From positions 31,723 to 95,722 of the forward strand of contig CADAUA010000011.1 in NCBI GenBank assembly GCA_902791035.1: a stretch of DNA of 64,000 nt. Reading direction: 5' to 3'. The DNA is from an uncultured Coriobacteriaceae bacterium. Lineage in GTDB: Bacteria; Actinomycetota; Coriobacteriia; Coriobacteriales; Atopobiaceae. Both the position numbers and the translations under genes were made by a program. A model generated the notes under the pieces. That model worked only from the letters and a program-made list of their open reading frames with translations. It was not told the origin of the DNA and searched no databases. Of this stretch, positions 26,201-34,391 are shown piece by piece (the stretch's first letter is position 1; every line of letters starts with the position of its first letter).

Positions 26201-28032
26201 AGGAGGGCGGCGCCGTAAGCACCCATGGTGCCCGCGATGTCGGGCCGGATGACCTGGCGGCCGGTGAGGAGCTCGAAGGCACGCAGGGTGGCGTCGCTCA
26301 TGAAGGTGCCGCCCTGGACCACCACGTACTTGCCGATCTGGTCGTAGTCGCGCAGCTTGATGACCTTGAAGAGGGCGTTCTTGATGACGGAGTAGGAGAG
26401 GCCGGCCGCCACGTCGCCGATGGTGGCGCCCTCCTTCTGGGCCTGCTTAACGCGGGAGTTCATGAAGACGGTGCAGCGGCTTCCCAGGTCCACCGGGTGC
26501 TCGCCGCCCACTGCCGCGTGCGCGAACTCCTGCACGGTCATGCCCATGGAGTCCGCGAAGTTGGCCACGAAGGAGCCGCAGCCCGAGGAGCAGGCCTCGT
26601 TCAGGGCTATGTGCTCGATCACGCCGTTGCGGACCTGGAGGCACTTCATGTCCTGGCCGCCGATGTCCAGGATGAAGGACACGTCCGGCACGAAGGCCTT
26701 GGCGCCGCGCAGGTGGGCCACGGTCTCGATCTCGCCGGAGTCAGCCTGGAGGGCGGCGATGAGGATGCCCTCGCCGTAGCCCGTGGTGGTCACGTGACCG
26801 ATGGTGCAGTCGGCGGGCAGGTGGTCGTAGATGTCGTCCATGATCTTGCGGGCGGTGCCCAGGACGTCGCCGTTGTTGTTGTCGTACCAGGTGTAGAGAA
26901 GCTCGCCGTCCTCGCCCACGACTGCCGCCTTCATGGTGGTGGAGCCAGCGTCTATGCCGATGAAGACGCGGCCGTGGTAGGTGGCTAGGTCGCCCTTGGG
27001 GACCACCTGGGCGTCATGGCGGGCCTTGAACTCCCGGTAGTCCTCAGGGGTGGCAAAGAGCGGGTCAAGGCGCGCGACCTCGGAGCCCTGGACGTCCTTG
27101 AGGCCGTCCAGCTGGTCGATGACGTCCTGGAAGGTCACGATCTTGTCGCTCTCCCCCGCAAGCGCGGCGCCCGTGGCCACGAAGAGGTGGGCGTTGGTGG
27201 GAACCACGCGGTGCTCCTCGTCGAGGTTGAGGGTCACGTAGAAGCGGTGGCGCAGCTCGGAGAGGTACTGGAGCGGGCCGCCCAGGAAGGCCACGTAGCC
27301 GCGGATGGGGTGGCCGCAGGCCAGGCCGGAGACCGTCTGGTTGGCCACGGCCTGGAAGATGGAGGCCGCCACGTCCTCGCGCTTGGCGCCCTCGTTGAGC
27401 AGGGGCTGGACGTCGGACTTGGCAAAGACGCCGCAGCGGGAGGCTATGGGGTAGATGTGCTGGGCCCCCTTGGCGAGCTCGTTCAGGCCCTGGGCGTCCG
27501 TCTCCATGAGGGAGGCCATCTGGTCGATGAAGGCGCCCGTGCCGCCGGCGCAGGTGCCGTTCATGCGCTGCTCGATGCCGTTGTCGAAGTAGATGATCTT
27601 GGCGTCCTCGCCGCCCAGCTCGATGGCCACGTCGGTCTGGGGGATCAGGGCCTCCACGGCGCGCTTGGAGGCGATGACCTCCTGGACGAACTCCACGCCC
27701 AGCCAGTTGGCCAGGAGCATGCCGCCCGAGCCCGTGATGGACACGCGCATGTGGGCGTCGCCCAGGACGCGCTGGGCCTTGCGGAAGACCTCCTTGGCCG
27801 TGGCCTTGACGTCGGTGTGGTGGCGCTCGTAGTTGGCGTAGACCAGGTGGTCGTTCACGTCGATGACGGCCAGCTTGACCGTGGTGGAGCCCACGTCGAT
27901 GCCCAGGCGCAGGCGGGCACGCGAGAAGTCCACGGGGTCCTTGGGCCTGAGCTCCGCCCCCTCCTGCACGAGCTCGAGCGGCGCCTTGGCGTTCTTCTCG
28001 GCGTAGATGGAGTCCTTGCTCTTGTCGGTCAT
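23236..28032 (-). CDS. Giant 2-hydroxyacyl-CoA dehydratase activase (tandem BadF/HgdC ATPase, DUF2229, HgdB-like)
   Basis: This 1598-aa protein has two BadF/HgdC-type ATPase modules, starting at residue about 43 (GIDVGSTTVKLAVID) and about 355 (GIDAGSTTMKAAVV). Each carries Cys residues expected to hold a [4Fe-4S] cluster (NGTCAGGTGAF; NEACSSGCGSF). A Cys-rich segment (HCGRCSNNCLLTI) leads into a DUF2229 region, and the C-terminal ~600 residues resemble dehydratase-like HgdB proteins (CYPSILTTGQL). Classical activases use ATP to push an electron into a 2-hydroxyacyl-CoA dehydratase. No dehydratase or CoA transferase gene is nearby, so the partner is unknown. It overlaps the TetR gene by ATGA. 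Confidence 0.85.
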   Translation of the reverse strand: MTDKSKDSIYAEKNAKAPLELVQEGAELRPKDPVDFSRARLRLGIDVGSTTVKLAVIDVNDHLVYANYERHHTDVKATAKEVFRKAQRVLGDAHMRVSITGSGGMLLANWLGVEFVQEVIASKRAVEALIPQTDVAIELGGEDAKIIYFDNGIEQRMNGTCAGGTGAFIDQMASLMETDAQGLNELAKGAQHIYPIASRCGVFAKSDVQPLLNEGAKREDVAASIFQAVANQTVSGLACGHPIRGYVAFLGGPLQYLSELRHRFYVTLNLDEEHRVVPTNAHLFVATGAALAGESDKIVTFQDVIDQLDGLKDVQGSEVARLDPLFATPEDYREFKARHDAQVVPKGDLATYHGRVFIGIDAGSTTMKAAVVGEDGELLYTWYDNNNGDVLGTARKIMDDIYDHLPADCTIGHVTTTGYGEGILIAALQADSGEIETVAHLRGAKAFVPDVSFILDIGGQDMKCLQVRNGVIEHIALNEACSSGCGSFVANFADSMGMTVQEFAHAAVGGEHPVDLGSRCTVFMNSRVKQAQKEGATIGDVAAGLSYSVIKNALFKVIKLRDYDQIGKYVVVQGGTFMSDATLRAFELLTGRQVIRPDIAGTMGAYGAALLARDRAGADGISTILPRETIDSLQVKHTNAHCGRCSNNCLLTINTFGKGRRFITGNRCEKGSGKPAAERSQAPNLFEYKNKLLFDRPVLDPERAPRGTVGIPRALNMYENYPFWHAFFTKLGFSVVLSDPTTRKTYEAGTESMPSESVCYPAKLSHGHIMNLLAKDPDFIWMPCIRWERQEDDSATNHYNCPIVMSYPQALGLNVDELAAPGVEYLDPFIPYDKKSELKRRLYELIQGQRKADAAAGKGRFRGPDITRREVDEAVNAAWQADLEFKDAMHRAGDECLRWIEDNDAHGIVLAGRPYHNDGEINHAIPEMLHGFGFAVLTEDSVAHKVPVERPIRVVDQWMYHSRLYRAARFVAERNDLDLIQLQSFGCGLDALTTDEVQEILERSGKIYTVLKIDEVSNLGAARIRVRSLMAALKEERAQLERQVAEGTVAEVAPQEVRCADGSLEHARATDLSRRPPVYRKAESAAFKKVRYTKDMQAEGYTILAPQMSPVHFELVEALLRAYGYNVVLLPSVDHKAVDTGLKYVNNDICYPSILTTGQLMEAVLSGKYDLSRTAVLISQTGGGCRATNYIALIRKALHDSGHGDIPVISLSVAGGLDESNPGWNIIDPQLLTKALYALQYGDLIMQCLYRVRPYEARKGSADALYDQFMDRAKVFLSKPGASIKGFYALCQSTIDAFDKLPVENDRSKPRVGVVGEILVKFHPTANNQVVRVIENEGCEANVPGLVDFFLFGMSNAINMDHELGTKATSRMTHRWGIDLVQGIRNPINEMLEKSERFEPYPPIEDLARQAEQVLSLCNTMGEGWLLTAEMCELITSGTPNIICCSPFACLPNHVVGKSVIKRLRQMYPQSNIVAVDYDPGASEVNQLNRIKLMISVAKENFKNGGEFKVANTEDPTEREWVAPAGVTARRHEGELEDSLVNEGADPGAAYAAYGAVPTAADGQGDGGKTYGRGEGRIHLSGEQLAAIEAAKEKAGVK

Positions 28033-28871
28033 CGCTTGTCCTCCTTGGGACGGTTTGCGGCAGGGGTGGTGAGGGACGCGCCTGCGGGCGAGTCCTGGGG
28101 GCTGCTGGCGTCATTATCTCCGCTTGCGGCCAGCATCATGCAGGCGAACTGCGTGATGTCGAAGTCGATCGGGCGGTCGTAGAGGTCGCCGGGGCGGACG
28201 AACATGAGACCCGTCATGATGCGGGCCATGACGTCCACGGACTGGCGCATGCCGCTGGTGAGCCAGCGGAGAAGGACGCCCACCTCGGCGGATATGGCAT
28301 AGGTCAGGTAGTAGTCGAAGAGCGGGCCCAGGACGTGCAGGTCTATGCCGTCGAGGGCGCGGTCGGCCACGACCTCGCGCGCCATGGACTGGATGCGGGT
28401 GGCAAAGGCCGGGTCTCCCCCATCGCCCAGGAGGGGCGCCAGGTAGCTCCCGCGGTCGCGGAAGTAGGTCAGGATCGGCGTGGCGCCGGGGCAGGGGCCG
28501 AGGTCGGTCAGTGCGGCCTGGAGCTCGTCGAGGGTCACGCGCGTGAGGTCGGCAAGAAGGACGCGCAGGTCGGCGATGGTCTCGCCCTCGACCTGGTTGA
28601 CAAGGTCGGGGATGTCCTTGAAGTGGGAGTAGAAGGTCCTGCGGGTGACGCCCGCGCGCTCTGTGACGGAGGTGACGGTCACGCGGGTGAGGTCGCCCGT
28701 GGCGCGAATCTCGTCGGCCAGGGCGTCGCGCAGGGCCAGGCGGGTGCGCACGGTGCGCCGGTCGAGACCGGCGGGGGCCTGGGGGTCGAGGGCCTTCTCG
28801 GCGGGGCCTTCCGCCGTGGGGCTTTCCGCTGCGGGTCTTTCCGCTGCTTGTCTGTCCGCTGCTTGTGGCAT
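28029..28871 (-). CDS. TetR-family transcriptional regulator
   Basis: This 280-aa regulator has a disordered Ala/Glu/Pro-rich N-terminus of about 45 residues with a short internal repeat (AAERPAAESPTAEGPAEKA). A TetR helix-turn-helix follows, seen as VTSVTERAGVTRRTFYSHF near residue 75, then a C-terminal ligand-binding domain. The ATG at 28871 has GAGAGGAGCG upstream; longer frames run into tandem repeats. Its stop overlaps the start of the giant activase gene by 4 bp, so regulator and target are one transcript. A palindrome at 28938-28965 is the likely autoregulatory site. Confidence 0.88.
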   Translation of the reverse strand: MPQAADRQAAERPAAESPTAEGPAEKALDPQAPAGLDRRTVRTRLALRDALADEIRATGDLTRVTVTSVTERAGVTRRTFYSHFKDIPDLVNQVEGETIADLRVLLADLTRVTLDELQAALTDLGPCPGATPILTYFRDRGSYLAPLLGDGGDPAFATRIQSMAREVVADRALDGIDLHVLGPLFDYYLTYAISAEVGVLLRWLTSGMRQSVDVMARIMTGLMFVRPGDLYDRPIDFDITQFACMMLAASGDNDASSPQDSPAGASLTTPAANRPKEDKR

Positions 28872-28937
28872 GCACGCTCCTCTCCGTGTGGTCGAACCGG
28901 GCGCGCGTGGCGGGCGCGGTGCAACGGGTTCGTTTTT

Positions 28938-28965
28938 CACACTGTGAGCAGTATTGCACAGTGTG
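28938..28965. promoter_or_regulatory. Perfect inverted repeat upstream of TetR gene, candidate operator
   Basis: CACACTGTG (28938-28946), ten nt, CACAGTGTG (28957-28965) is an exact 9-bp inverted repeat in a locally AT-richer stretch, 67 nt before the TetR start codon. Size and placement fit a TetR operator for autoregulation of the two-gene operon. Confidence 0.6.
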
Positions 28966-29042
28966 TGAAGAAGGACGTGAAGCCCCGGCCGCGCACAATG
29001 TCTCCACCGAGGTGCTGCCGGGTCTCCCCCACAAGAGGGGTG

Positions 29043-29608
29043 CAGGCGTTCGGGGTCGGCGGCCCCTCTGACCGCAGCTGGGGCCGATCGTCTGCGGACG
29101 GGCGCAGGCGTTCGGGGCCGGCGGCCCCTCTGGCCGGGACGGCGCTCGATCGTCTGCGGGCACTTTGGGCGAATCAAGCCGTCTACCTGCGCTTTTACTG
29201 GGTCGATCATGCAGACGTTCGGGGCCGGCGGCCCCTCTGGCCGGGACGGCAGTCGATCGTCTGCGGACGGGCGCAGGCGTTCGAGGCCGGCGGCCCCTCT
29301 GGCCGGGACGGCGGTCGATCGTCTGCGGGCACTTTGGGCGAAACAAGCCGTCTACCTGCGATTTTACTGGGGCGCCCCTGCAGGCAATCGATGCCGGCGG
29401 CCCCTCTGACCGCAGCTGGGGCCGATCGTCTGCGGACGGGCGCAGGCGTTCGGGGCCGGCGGCCCCTCTGGCCGGGACGGCGGCCGATTGTCTGCGGGCA
29501 CTTTGGGCGAAACAGGCCGTCTACCTGCAGTTTTAGTGGGGCGCCCCTGCAGACAATCGAGGCCGGCGGCCCCTCTGACCGCAGATGGGGCCGACCGTCT
29601 GCGAAGAG
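29043..29608. repeat. 169-bp tandem repeat, about 3.3 copies
   Basis: Copies start at 29102, 29271 and 29440 (exact 169-bp period), with a partial copy before 29102. Each unit holds two versions of GGCCGGCGGCCCCTCTG, GATCGTCTGCGG, an AT-richer strip with GGGCGAAACAAGCCGTCTAC, and GGGGCGCCCCTGCAG. All reading frames through it are repeats of one another without start signals, so it is treated as non-coding. Confidence 0.85.
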
Positions 29609-29645
29609 AAGCCGCCAGAGGAGCGACTTCGCTCGTTTGCCCGCG

Positions 29646-30123
29646 GGTCCGCACGTTTGATGGGAGTCAAACGTGCGGATATGCCCGGGCTGCCTAGGTC
29701 TGTGCAACTGGTAACGCTTAGGGCGGCCTAAGCGTTACCGGAGACTCGGGCCAGAGCATGCAGTCACGCTTACGTCGGCCTAAGCGTGACTGGATGCTCG
29801 GGTCGGTGCAAGGGATCACGTTTACCGTGAGCTAAACGGAGCCGGATGCTCAAGTTGGTGCAAGCGGTCACGCTTAAGGGTTGGATAGGAGGGCAGTGGG
29901 CTCCCGACCGGGACGGATGGGACGGTTATGGCCGAGTCCGCACGTTTGACCCGCGGGTCCGCACGTTTGACCCGCGAGTCCGCACGTTTGACCCGCGGGT
30001 CCGCACGTTTGACCCGCGAGTCTGCACGTTTGCCGGGGGTCAAACGTGCAGAAGTGACCCGCGCCGACCGCACCCGCGCCGACCGCACCCGCGCCGACCG
30101 CACCCGCGCCGACCGCACCCGCG
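29646..30123. repeat. Mixed short-repeat region: hairpins, 21-bp and 15-bp tandem repeats
   Basis: A perfect hairpin (TCCGCACGTTTGA, loop, TCAAACGTGCGGA) begins at 29646. Three palindromes with CGCTTA...TAAGCG-like arms lie at about 29709-29880. Five 21-bp copies of GTCCGCACGTTTGACCCGCG plus one base start at 29936, 29957, 29978, 29999 and 30020, and are closed by the inverted GTCAAACGTGCAG. Four copies of the 15-bp unit CGCGCCGACCGCACC end at about 30120. No gene is seen from 28872 to 30138. Confidence 0.8.
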
Positions 30124-30138
30124 CTGGCCCCTGGGCCC

Positions 30139-30816
30139 CTAGGACTTCTTGCCAATCCGTACTCCGGGACGGCTCGCGGAGCCACTCGCAGAGCCGCCCG
30201 CGGACTCGCCGTCGTCGTCCCCACCCAAGACCATGCGCGTGGCGATCTCCCGCCACTTGGCGAAGTTCTTGTTGTCGTGCCCGTTCTGGTACTGGATGGC
30301 GATCAGGTAGGAGAGCTGGGCCTTGCGCGCGTGGTCGGCGCCGTCGTACTCGGCCAGCATGTCGTCCAGGTAGGCGGTGCTCTTCTTGGCGTAGATGTCG
30401 TAGGTCACCTGGGCATCCTTGGCCACATCGGCCGGGAAGGTCTCCTGAATCTCGTCGAGCATGGTCTTGGCATCGCCGTAGCGGTCGTTCTGCAGGTAGA
30501 ACTGGTAGGCGTTGATCACCACGCTCTGGCGGGCCTTCTTGCCGAGCTTCATGCGGAGGAGCTGGTCGATGTCGGCGGAGGCCTGGGCCTCTTCGCCCTT
30601 GGCAATGTGGGTGTTCATGCGCAGGAAGACGCGGTTGAAGGGCTGGAAGAGGAACTGCGCGGTACGCTTGTCGAGCGCGGCAAGAAGGTCGTCGTAGCGG
30701 CCCTCGGCAAACATCCGCTCGAAGTCCTTGTACATGTGGCGGCGCCAGAGGGCCTCGCCCACGAGGACCGCGGCAACGATTGCGAACGTGATGTACATGA
30801 GGGTCTTGCTGTCCAT
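30139..30816 (-). CDS. Membrane-anchored hypothetical protein with TPR-like helical repeats
   Basis: This 225-aa product is not assigned to a named family. One N-terminal transmembrane helix (LMYITFAIVAAVLVGEAL, residues 5-22) anchors a mostly alpha-helical domain with paired-helix spacing like tetratricopeptide repeats (residues about 30-190). A Gly/Ser-rich tail ends in basic VRIGKKS. It may be a scaffold on the cytoplasmic face of the membrane. A GGGACGCACCC stretch precedes the ATG. Its 3' end abuts the 15-bp tandem repeats; the upstream neighbour is the GH2 gene. Confidence 0.6.
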   Translation of the reverse strand: MDSKTLMYITFAIVAAVLVGEALWRRHMYKDFERMFAEGRYDDLLAALDKRTAQFLFQPFNRVFLRMNTHIAKGEEAQASADIDQLLRMKLGKKARQSVVINAYQFYLQNDRYGDAKTMLDEIQETFPADVAKDAQVTYDIYAKKSTAYLDDMLAEYDGADHARKAQLSYLIAIQYQNGHDNKNFAKWREIATRMVLGGDDDGESAGGSASGSASRPGVRIGKKS

Positions 30817-30912
30817 GGGTGCGTCCCTTCGCCAGGGCGCGGACCGAGGGTCGCGCCCGATCGTGCTCTCCTTGCCGCCCGCTACTTCCCGCCCGCCGTG
30901 ACCACGGACCCG

Positions 30913-33300
30913 TTACTTCCCGTCCGCCGCGACCACGGGCAGGGTCACCTCCGCGACCTGGCCGGAGTCGGTCTCGGCCCGGAGCGTGAGGCGGCCCGGC
31001 GCCCCGGCGCGAACCACCGCGAGCGCACGTCCATAATACGTTGTGCAGTGCCCGGAGAGGAAGGACTCCGTGCTGCGGGGCCGGGCGCTTCCCAGCCCCA
31101 GGAGCTCGCCGCCCTCCACCACGACGCTCACGGGCACGTCGGCGCAGCTCTCCACCACGCCGTCCACGTCGGCCATGGCCAGGTCCACGTAGGCCACGCC
31201 GCCCGCTGCCACCTGGTCGCACTCGGGCAGGAGCGTGGGCCAGGGGTCGCCCGCGGACGCGAGCTCGCAGGTGCTGATGGGCTGGCCGAGCTCGTCCATG
31301 ACCACGGCACGCAGGCGACCCGGCTCCCAGCGCGCGTGGAAGCGGGCCACGCAGCCCACCACGTGGCGGCGGCCCAGAGACCGGCCGTTGAGGAAGAGCT
31401 CGCAGAGGCTGCCTCGCTCGGCGTAGACCTCCACCTCGGCCATCCGGCCCTCGCAGCCCCGCCAGGCCCAGGAGGGGATGGAGTCCGTGCAGCGCCAGGC
31501 CGAGGTCGTGACGCGCTCCCCCGCATGCGTCACGGGACGGACGCAGATCTGCGGGTGGGGCAGCTGGTGGCGAGCCGCCCGGGCCAGGAAGGCCTCTCCC
31601 CCGGGATTGCCGCAGAGGTCGAGCAGGCCCACCCCGGCGAGCAGCCAGGGATAGGGCTTCTCGTAGCCCGCGCCGTCCGGCGTGTAGGCCCAGGCACCCA
31701 CGCCCACCTCGCCGATGTAGTCCCAGGCGGCCCACACGAAGTCCCCCACCACGAGGGGGAGGCGCTCGACGGCCCGCCAGTTGGCCACGAGGTCCTTGGG
31801 GAAGGTCTCCGAGCCATAGATCACGCGGTGCGGGTGCAGGCGGGCGTCCTTGTAATAGCGGGAGGAGCCGTAGTTGTAGCCGCAGATGTCGAGAAGGTCG
31901 AAGGCCGGCGAGGTGCTGCGGTCGGCCAGGGCCGTCGCGGCCGAGCCCTCCATGAAGCCGCCCGTGGCGTTGGCCAGCATGTTGTATGTGGTGGAGTCCA
32001 TGCCCGACATGACGCGGCGCAGGGCCCCGCCGGAGCCGGCATCGAGCCCGCCCTTATCGCCGTAGACCGAGGCGGTCGTGCCCGAGAGCGCCAGGATCGA
32101 GAGGTTGATGCCGGCCGTGACCGGGCGGGTGCGGTCCGCGGCGTGCAGGTGGTCCACCAGCTCGGCGAGGGCGGCGAGGCCGCGGGCGTCATGCGGCTCG
32201 GAGAGCTCGTTGCCCACGGAGTAGGCGATCACGCTGGGGTGGCCGAAGTCGCGCGCCACCATGGCATCAAGGTCGGCGAGGTGGTTGGCCGTCCAGTCGG
32301 TGGCGTAGTCGTGGGGGTTCTTGTGCTGGTACCACATGTCCCAGGCCTCGTCGACCACGTAGACGCCCAGGGCGTCCGCCGCCTCCAGGAGGGCTCGCGA
32401 GCAGGGGTTATGGGCTGCGCGGATGGCATTGAAGCCCTGGTCGCGCAGGCGGCGGACGCGGCGCCAGGCGGCCTCGTCGGGCTCGGCCGCGCCCAGGACG
32501 CCGTCGCCGGAGTGGATGCAGCCGCCCCGCAGGAGGACGGGCTTGTCGTTCACGAGAAGGCCGTCGTCGCCCCAGGCCATGGTACGCAGGCCGAAGGTGA
32601 CGGTTGCCACGTCGGAGGCCGAGGAGGTCAGGGCCGTGGCGCGGCAGGTCAGCAGGTGCGGGGCGTCCTCGCTCCAGAGGGGCGCGCCGGGAAGCTCCAG
32701 GGTCACGTGGCGGCCATGGGCGCAGGCGAGGGTGCGCTGGCCGTCGCGGATCTCCACGCGCACGTGGGCGCCCGCGGGCACACCCGTGACGTCCACGTCC
32801 ACCGTTGCCGGGTCCAGGCTCACGGTGGTCACGCGTAGGGCGTCGGGGGTAATGGCTGCCTGGGTGGCTCCGATCCAGAGCCAGGCTGGCCGGGTAATGC
32901 CCGCGCCGGAGTACCAGCGGGAGTCGGGCTGGTCGACGTTGGAGCAGACGACCTGCAGGACGTTGGGCTCGCCGAGGCGCAGGGCGGGAGTCAGGTCCAC
33001 GCGGAAGCTGGTGTAGCCGTAGGCGTGGCGGGCGAGCTCGGCGCCGTTGAGGGAGACGATGGCGTCGCGGTAGACCGCCTCGAGCTCCAGGAGGACGCGC
33101 TTGTTCGCCCAGGTCGCGGGGGCGTCGATGACGCGCTCGTAGGTGTAGGTGCCGCCCAGGAAGTAGGCACCGCCCGCGCCGCTGGGGGCCTGGGGGGAGC
33201 GGCCGTTGCCCAGCATGGCGTCGTGCGGGAGGGTGACGGGCACCTCGGGCCCGCCGTTGCGCGAGAAGGTCCAACCTGTGTTGAGCGGCATACGCCTCAT
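30913..33300 (-). CDS. Glycoside hydrolase family 2 (beta-galactosidase/beta-glucuronidase-like)
   Basis: This is a 795-aa cytoplasmic glycosidase. The GH2 sugar-binding domain starts with MPLNTGWTFSRNG, the Ig-like domain follows, and the TIM barrel holds RAAHNPCSRALLEAADALG. The acid/base Glu is in YSVGNELSEPH near residue 365, and the probable nucleophile Glu is in VIYGSETFPKDL near residue 500. C-terminal Ig-like domains complete the Bacteroides-type GH2 layout. It lacks a signal peptide. The ATG at 33300 follows CGGGGGACGC; upstream extensions enter tandem repeats. A 20-bp stretch of its 3' end is duplicated just after the stop. Beta-galactosidase is most likely, but glucuronidase cannot be excluded. 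Confidence 0.88.
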   Translation of the reverse strand: MRRMPLNTGWTFSRNGGPEVPVTLPHDAMLGNGRSPQAPSGAGGAYFLGGTYTYERVIDAPATWANKRVLLELEAVYRDAIVSLNGAELARHAYGYTSFRVDLTPALRLGEPNVLQVVCSNVDQPDSRWYSGAGITRPAWLWIGATQAAITPDALRVTTVSLDPATVDVDVTGVPAGAHVRVEIRDGQRTLACAHGRHVTLELPGAPLWSEDAPHLLTCRATALTSSASDVATVTFGLRTMAWGDDGLLVNDKPVLLRGGCIHSGDGVLGAAEPDEAAWRRVRRLRDQGFNAIRAAHNPCSRALLEAADALGVYVVDEAWDMWYQHKNPHDYATDWTANHLADLDAMVARDFGHPSVIAYSVGNELSEPHDARGLAALAELVDHLHAADRTRPVTAGINLSILALSGTTASVYGDKGGLDAGSGGALRRVMSGMDSTTYNMLANATGGFMEGSAATALADRSTSPAFDLLDICGYNYGSSRYYKDARLHPHRVIYGSETFPKDLVANWRAVERLPLVVGDFVWAAWDYIGEVGVGAWAYTPDGAGYEKPYPWLLAGVGLLDLCGNPGGEAFLARAARHQLPHPQICVRPVTHAGERVTTSAWRCTDSIPSWAWRGCEGRMAEVEVYAERGSLCELFLNGRSLGRRHVVGCVARFHARWEPGRLRAVVMDELGQPISTCELASAGDPWPTLLPECDQVAAGGVAYVDLAMADVDGVVESCADVPVSVVVEGGELLGLGSARPRSTESFLSGHCTTYYGRALAVVRAGAPGRLTLRAETDSGQVAEVTLPVVAADGK

Positions 33301-33609
33301 GCGTCCCCCGATCTGCCGGCCTTGTCGGTTCCGTGCGCCGACCTTGGCGGCTGGCGGCGTGACGAACGTGGTAGATGATAGGGCAAACGGGCCGCGGCGG
33401 CGGGTGCACGTTTGCGGCGGGCAAAGGGGCCGCGGCGGCGGGTGCACGTTTGCGGCGGGCAAAGGGGCCGCGGCGGCGGGCAAACGTCGCAATCCGCCCC
33501 GTCCTTGTCGCTTGCCGCGCGTTCGGCAGCACATCTTGCGCCATTTGTGTCCGCCGACCACAGCATCATGGGCGTCACGCTAAAATGATGCCTCGTCGAA
33601 AGGTTGCCC
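33301..33609. repeat. Divergent intergenic region with 38-bp tandem repeats
   Basis: Two full copies and a partial third of a 38-bp unit (starting GGGCAAAGGGGCCGCGGCGG) lie at 33381-33418, 33419-33456 and 33457-33486. They are rich in CGG and share GCACGTTTG with the repeats at 29936-30040. The region separates the divergent GH2 and nrdG genes; promoters are not obvious. Confidence 0.75.
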
Positions 33610-34155
33610 ATGAACTACGCAAACATCAAATATTGTGATATCGCCAACGGATCAGGCGTACGTACCACGCTTTTTGTGTCAGGCTGCAGACTTCACTGCA
33701 AGAACTGCTTCAACGAGGAGGCATGGTCCTTCTCCGCGGGCGAGCCCTTTACCCCCGCCGTGGCCGACAAGATCGTCGCCTCGCTCGCGCCCGACTACGT
33801 GAACGGCCTCTCCGTGCTCGGCGGCGAGCCCACAGAGCCCGAGAACCAGCGCGGGCTCGTGGACTTTCTCGAGCGCGTTCGCGCCACATACCCAGACAAG
33901 GACATCTGGATGTACTCCGGCCGCACCTGGGAGCAGATCACGCGCGGCGAGTGGCACATCCCCGGCGTGACCGACCGGATCCTGGCCACGCTCGACGTGC
34001 TCGTGGACGGGCCCTTCGTGCAGGACCTCTACGACATCACGCTGCGCTTCCGCGGCAGCTCCAACCAGCGGCTCATCGACGTGCCGGCCACGCTGCGCCG
34101 CGGCAACGTGGTCCTGTGGCAAGACGACCCCGTCTTTGCCACCCACATGATGTGA
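33610..34155 (+). CDS. nrdG: Anaerobic ribonucleoside-triphosphate reductase activating protein
   Basis: This radical SAM enzyme installs the glycyl radical on NrdD, allowing dNTP synthesis without oxygen. The 181-aa product has the CX3CX2C cluster motif in SGCRLHCKNCFN near residue 25, the SAM-binding GGEP motif in LSVLGGEPTEPEN, and the typical VDGPFVQDLYD segment. The ATG at 33610 follows AAAGG; an in-frame TTG two codons earlier is less likely. No nrdD lies next to it on either side, which is unusual because the two are normally adjacent. Confidence 0.9.
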   Translation: MNYANIKYCDIANGSGVRTTLFVSGCRLHCKNCFNEEAWSFSAGEPFTPAVADKIVASLAPDYVNGLSVLGGEPTEPENQRGLVDFLERVRATYPDKDIWMYSGRTWEQITRGEWHIPGVTDRILATLDVLVDGPFVQDLYDITLRFRGSSNQRLIDVPATLRRGNVVLWQDDPVFATHMM

Positions 34156-34222
34156 CAGAACCGGCATTCGTCTAACCACATCACAAGTTCCTCGGGCCGA
34201 GGCTGCCGTGCGTCCGCATCCC

Positions 34223-34391
34223 CTAGCCCAGCAACCCTTGGAATCCCGGTGCGGGGTCTAGGTCAACGACGGCCTCCTCGGGATAGTCGTCCAGCCGGGA
34301 GCAGAGCTCCAACAGACTCCCCCTGCTGGTGGCGTCAATCGCCCAGAAGTGGGAAGTCCTCCAAGTCATCCCTACGCTTGCCAAACAGCAC
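34223..34391 (-). pseudogene. Internally deleted remnant of an EspG-like paralog
   Basis: A GTG start at 34391 after AAAGGGAGGC encodes VLFGKRRDDLEDFPL, matching the N-terminus of the intact paralog (MFFGKKKVDLAELPL). It then joins, out of frame, 41 codons matching the paralog C-terminus (FWAIDATSRGSLLELCSRLD...; intact copy FYAIDTSACGSLYDVCTRVS). About 270 middle codons are missing. It is therefore a dead copy of the gene type at 36276-37244. Confidence 0.8.

Noticed and set aside
28029..29346. Extended TetR or second protein reading through the 169-bp repeats
   Set aside because: Frames upstream of 28871 consist of repeat translations; the ribosome binding site is at 28871.
29936..30052. 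CRISPR array from the 21-bp tandem copies
   Set aside because: Copies are contiguous with no variable spacers and no cas genes are present; it is a simple tandem repeat.
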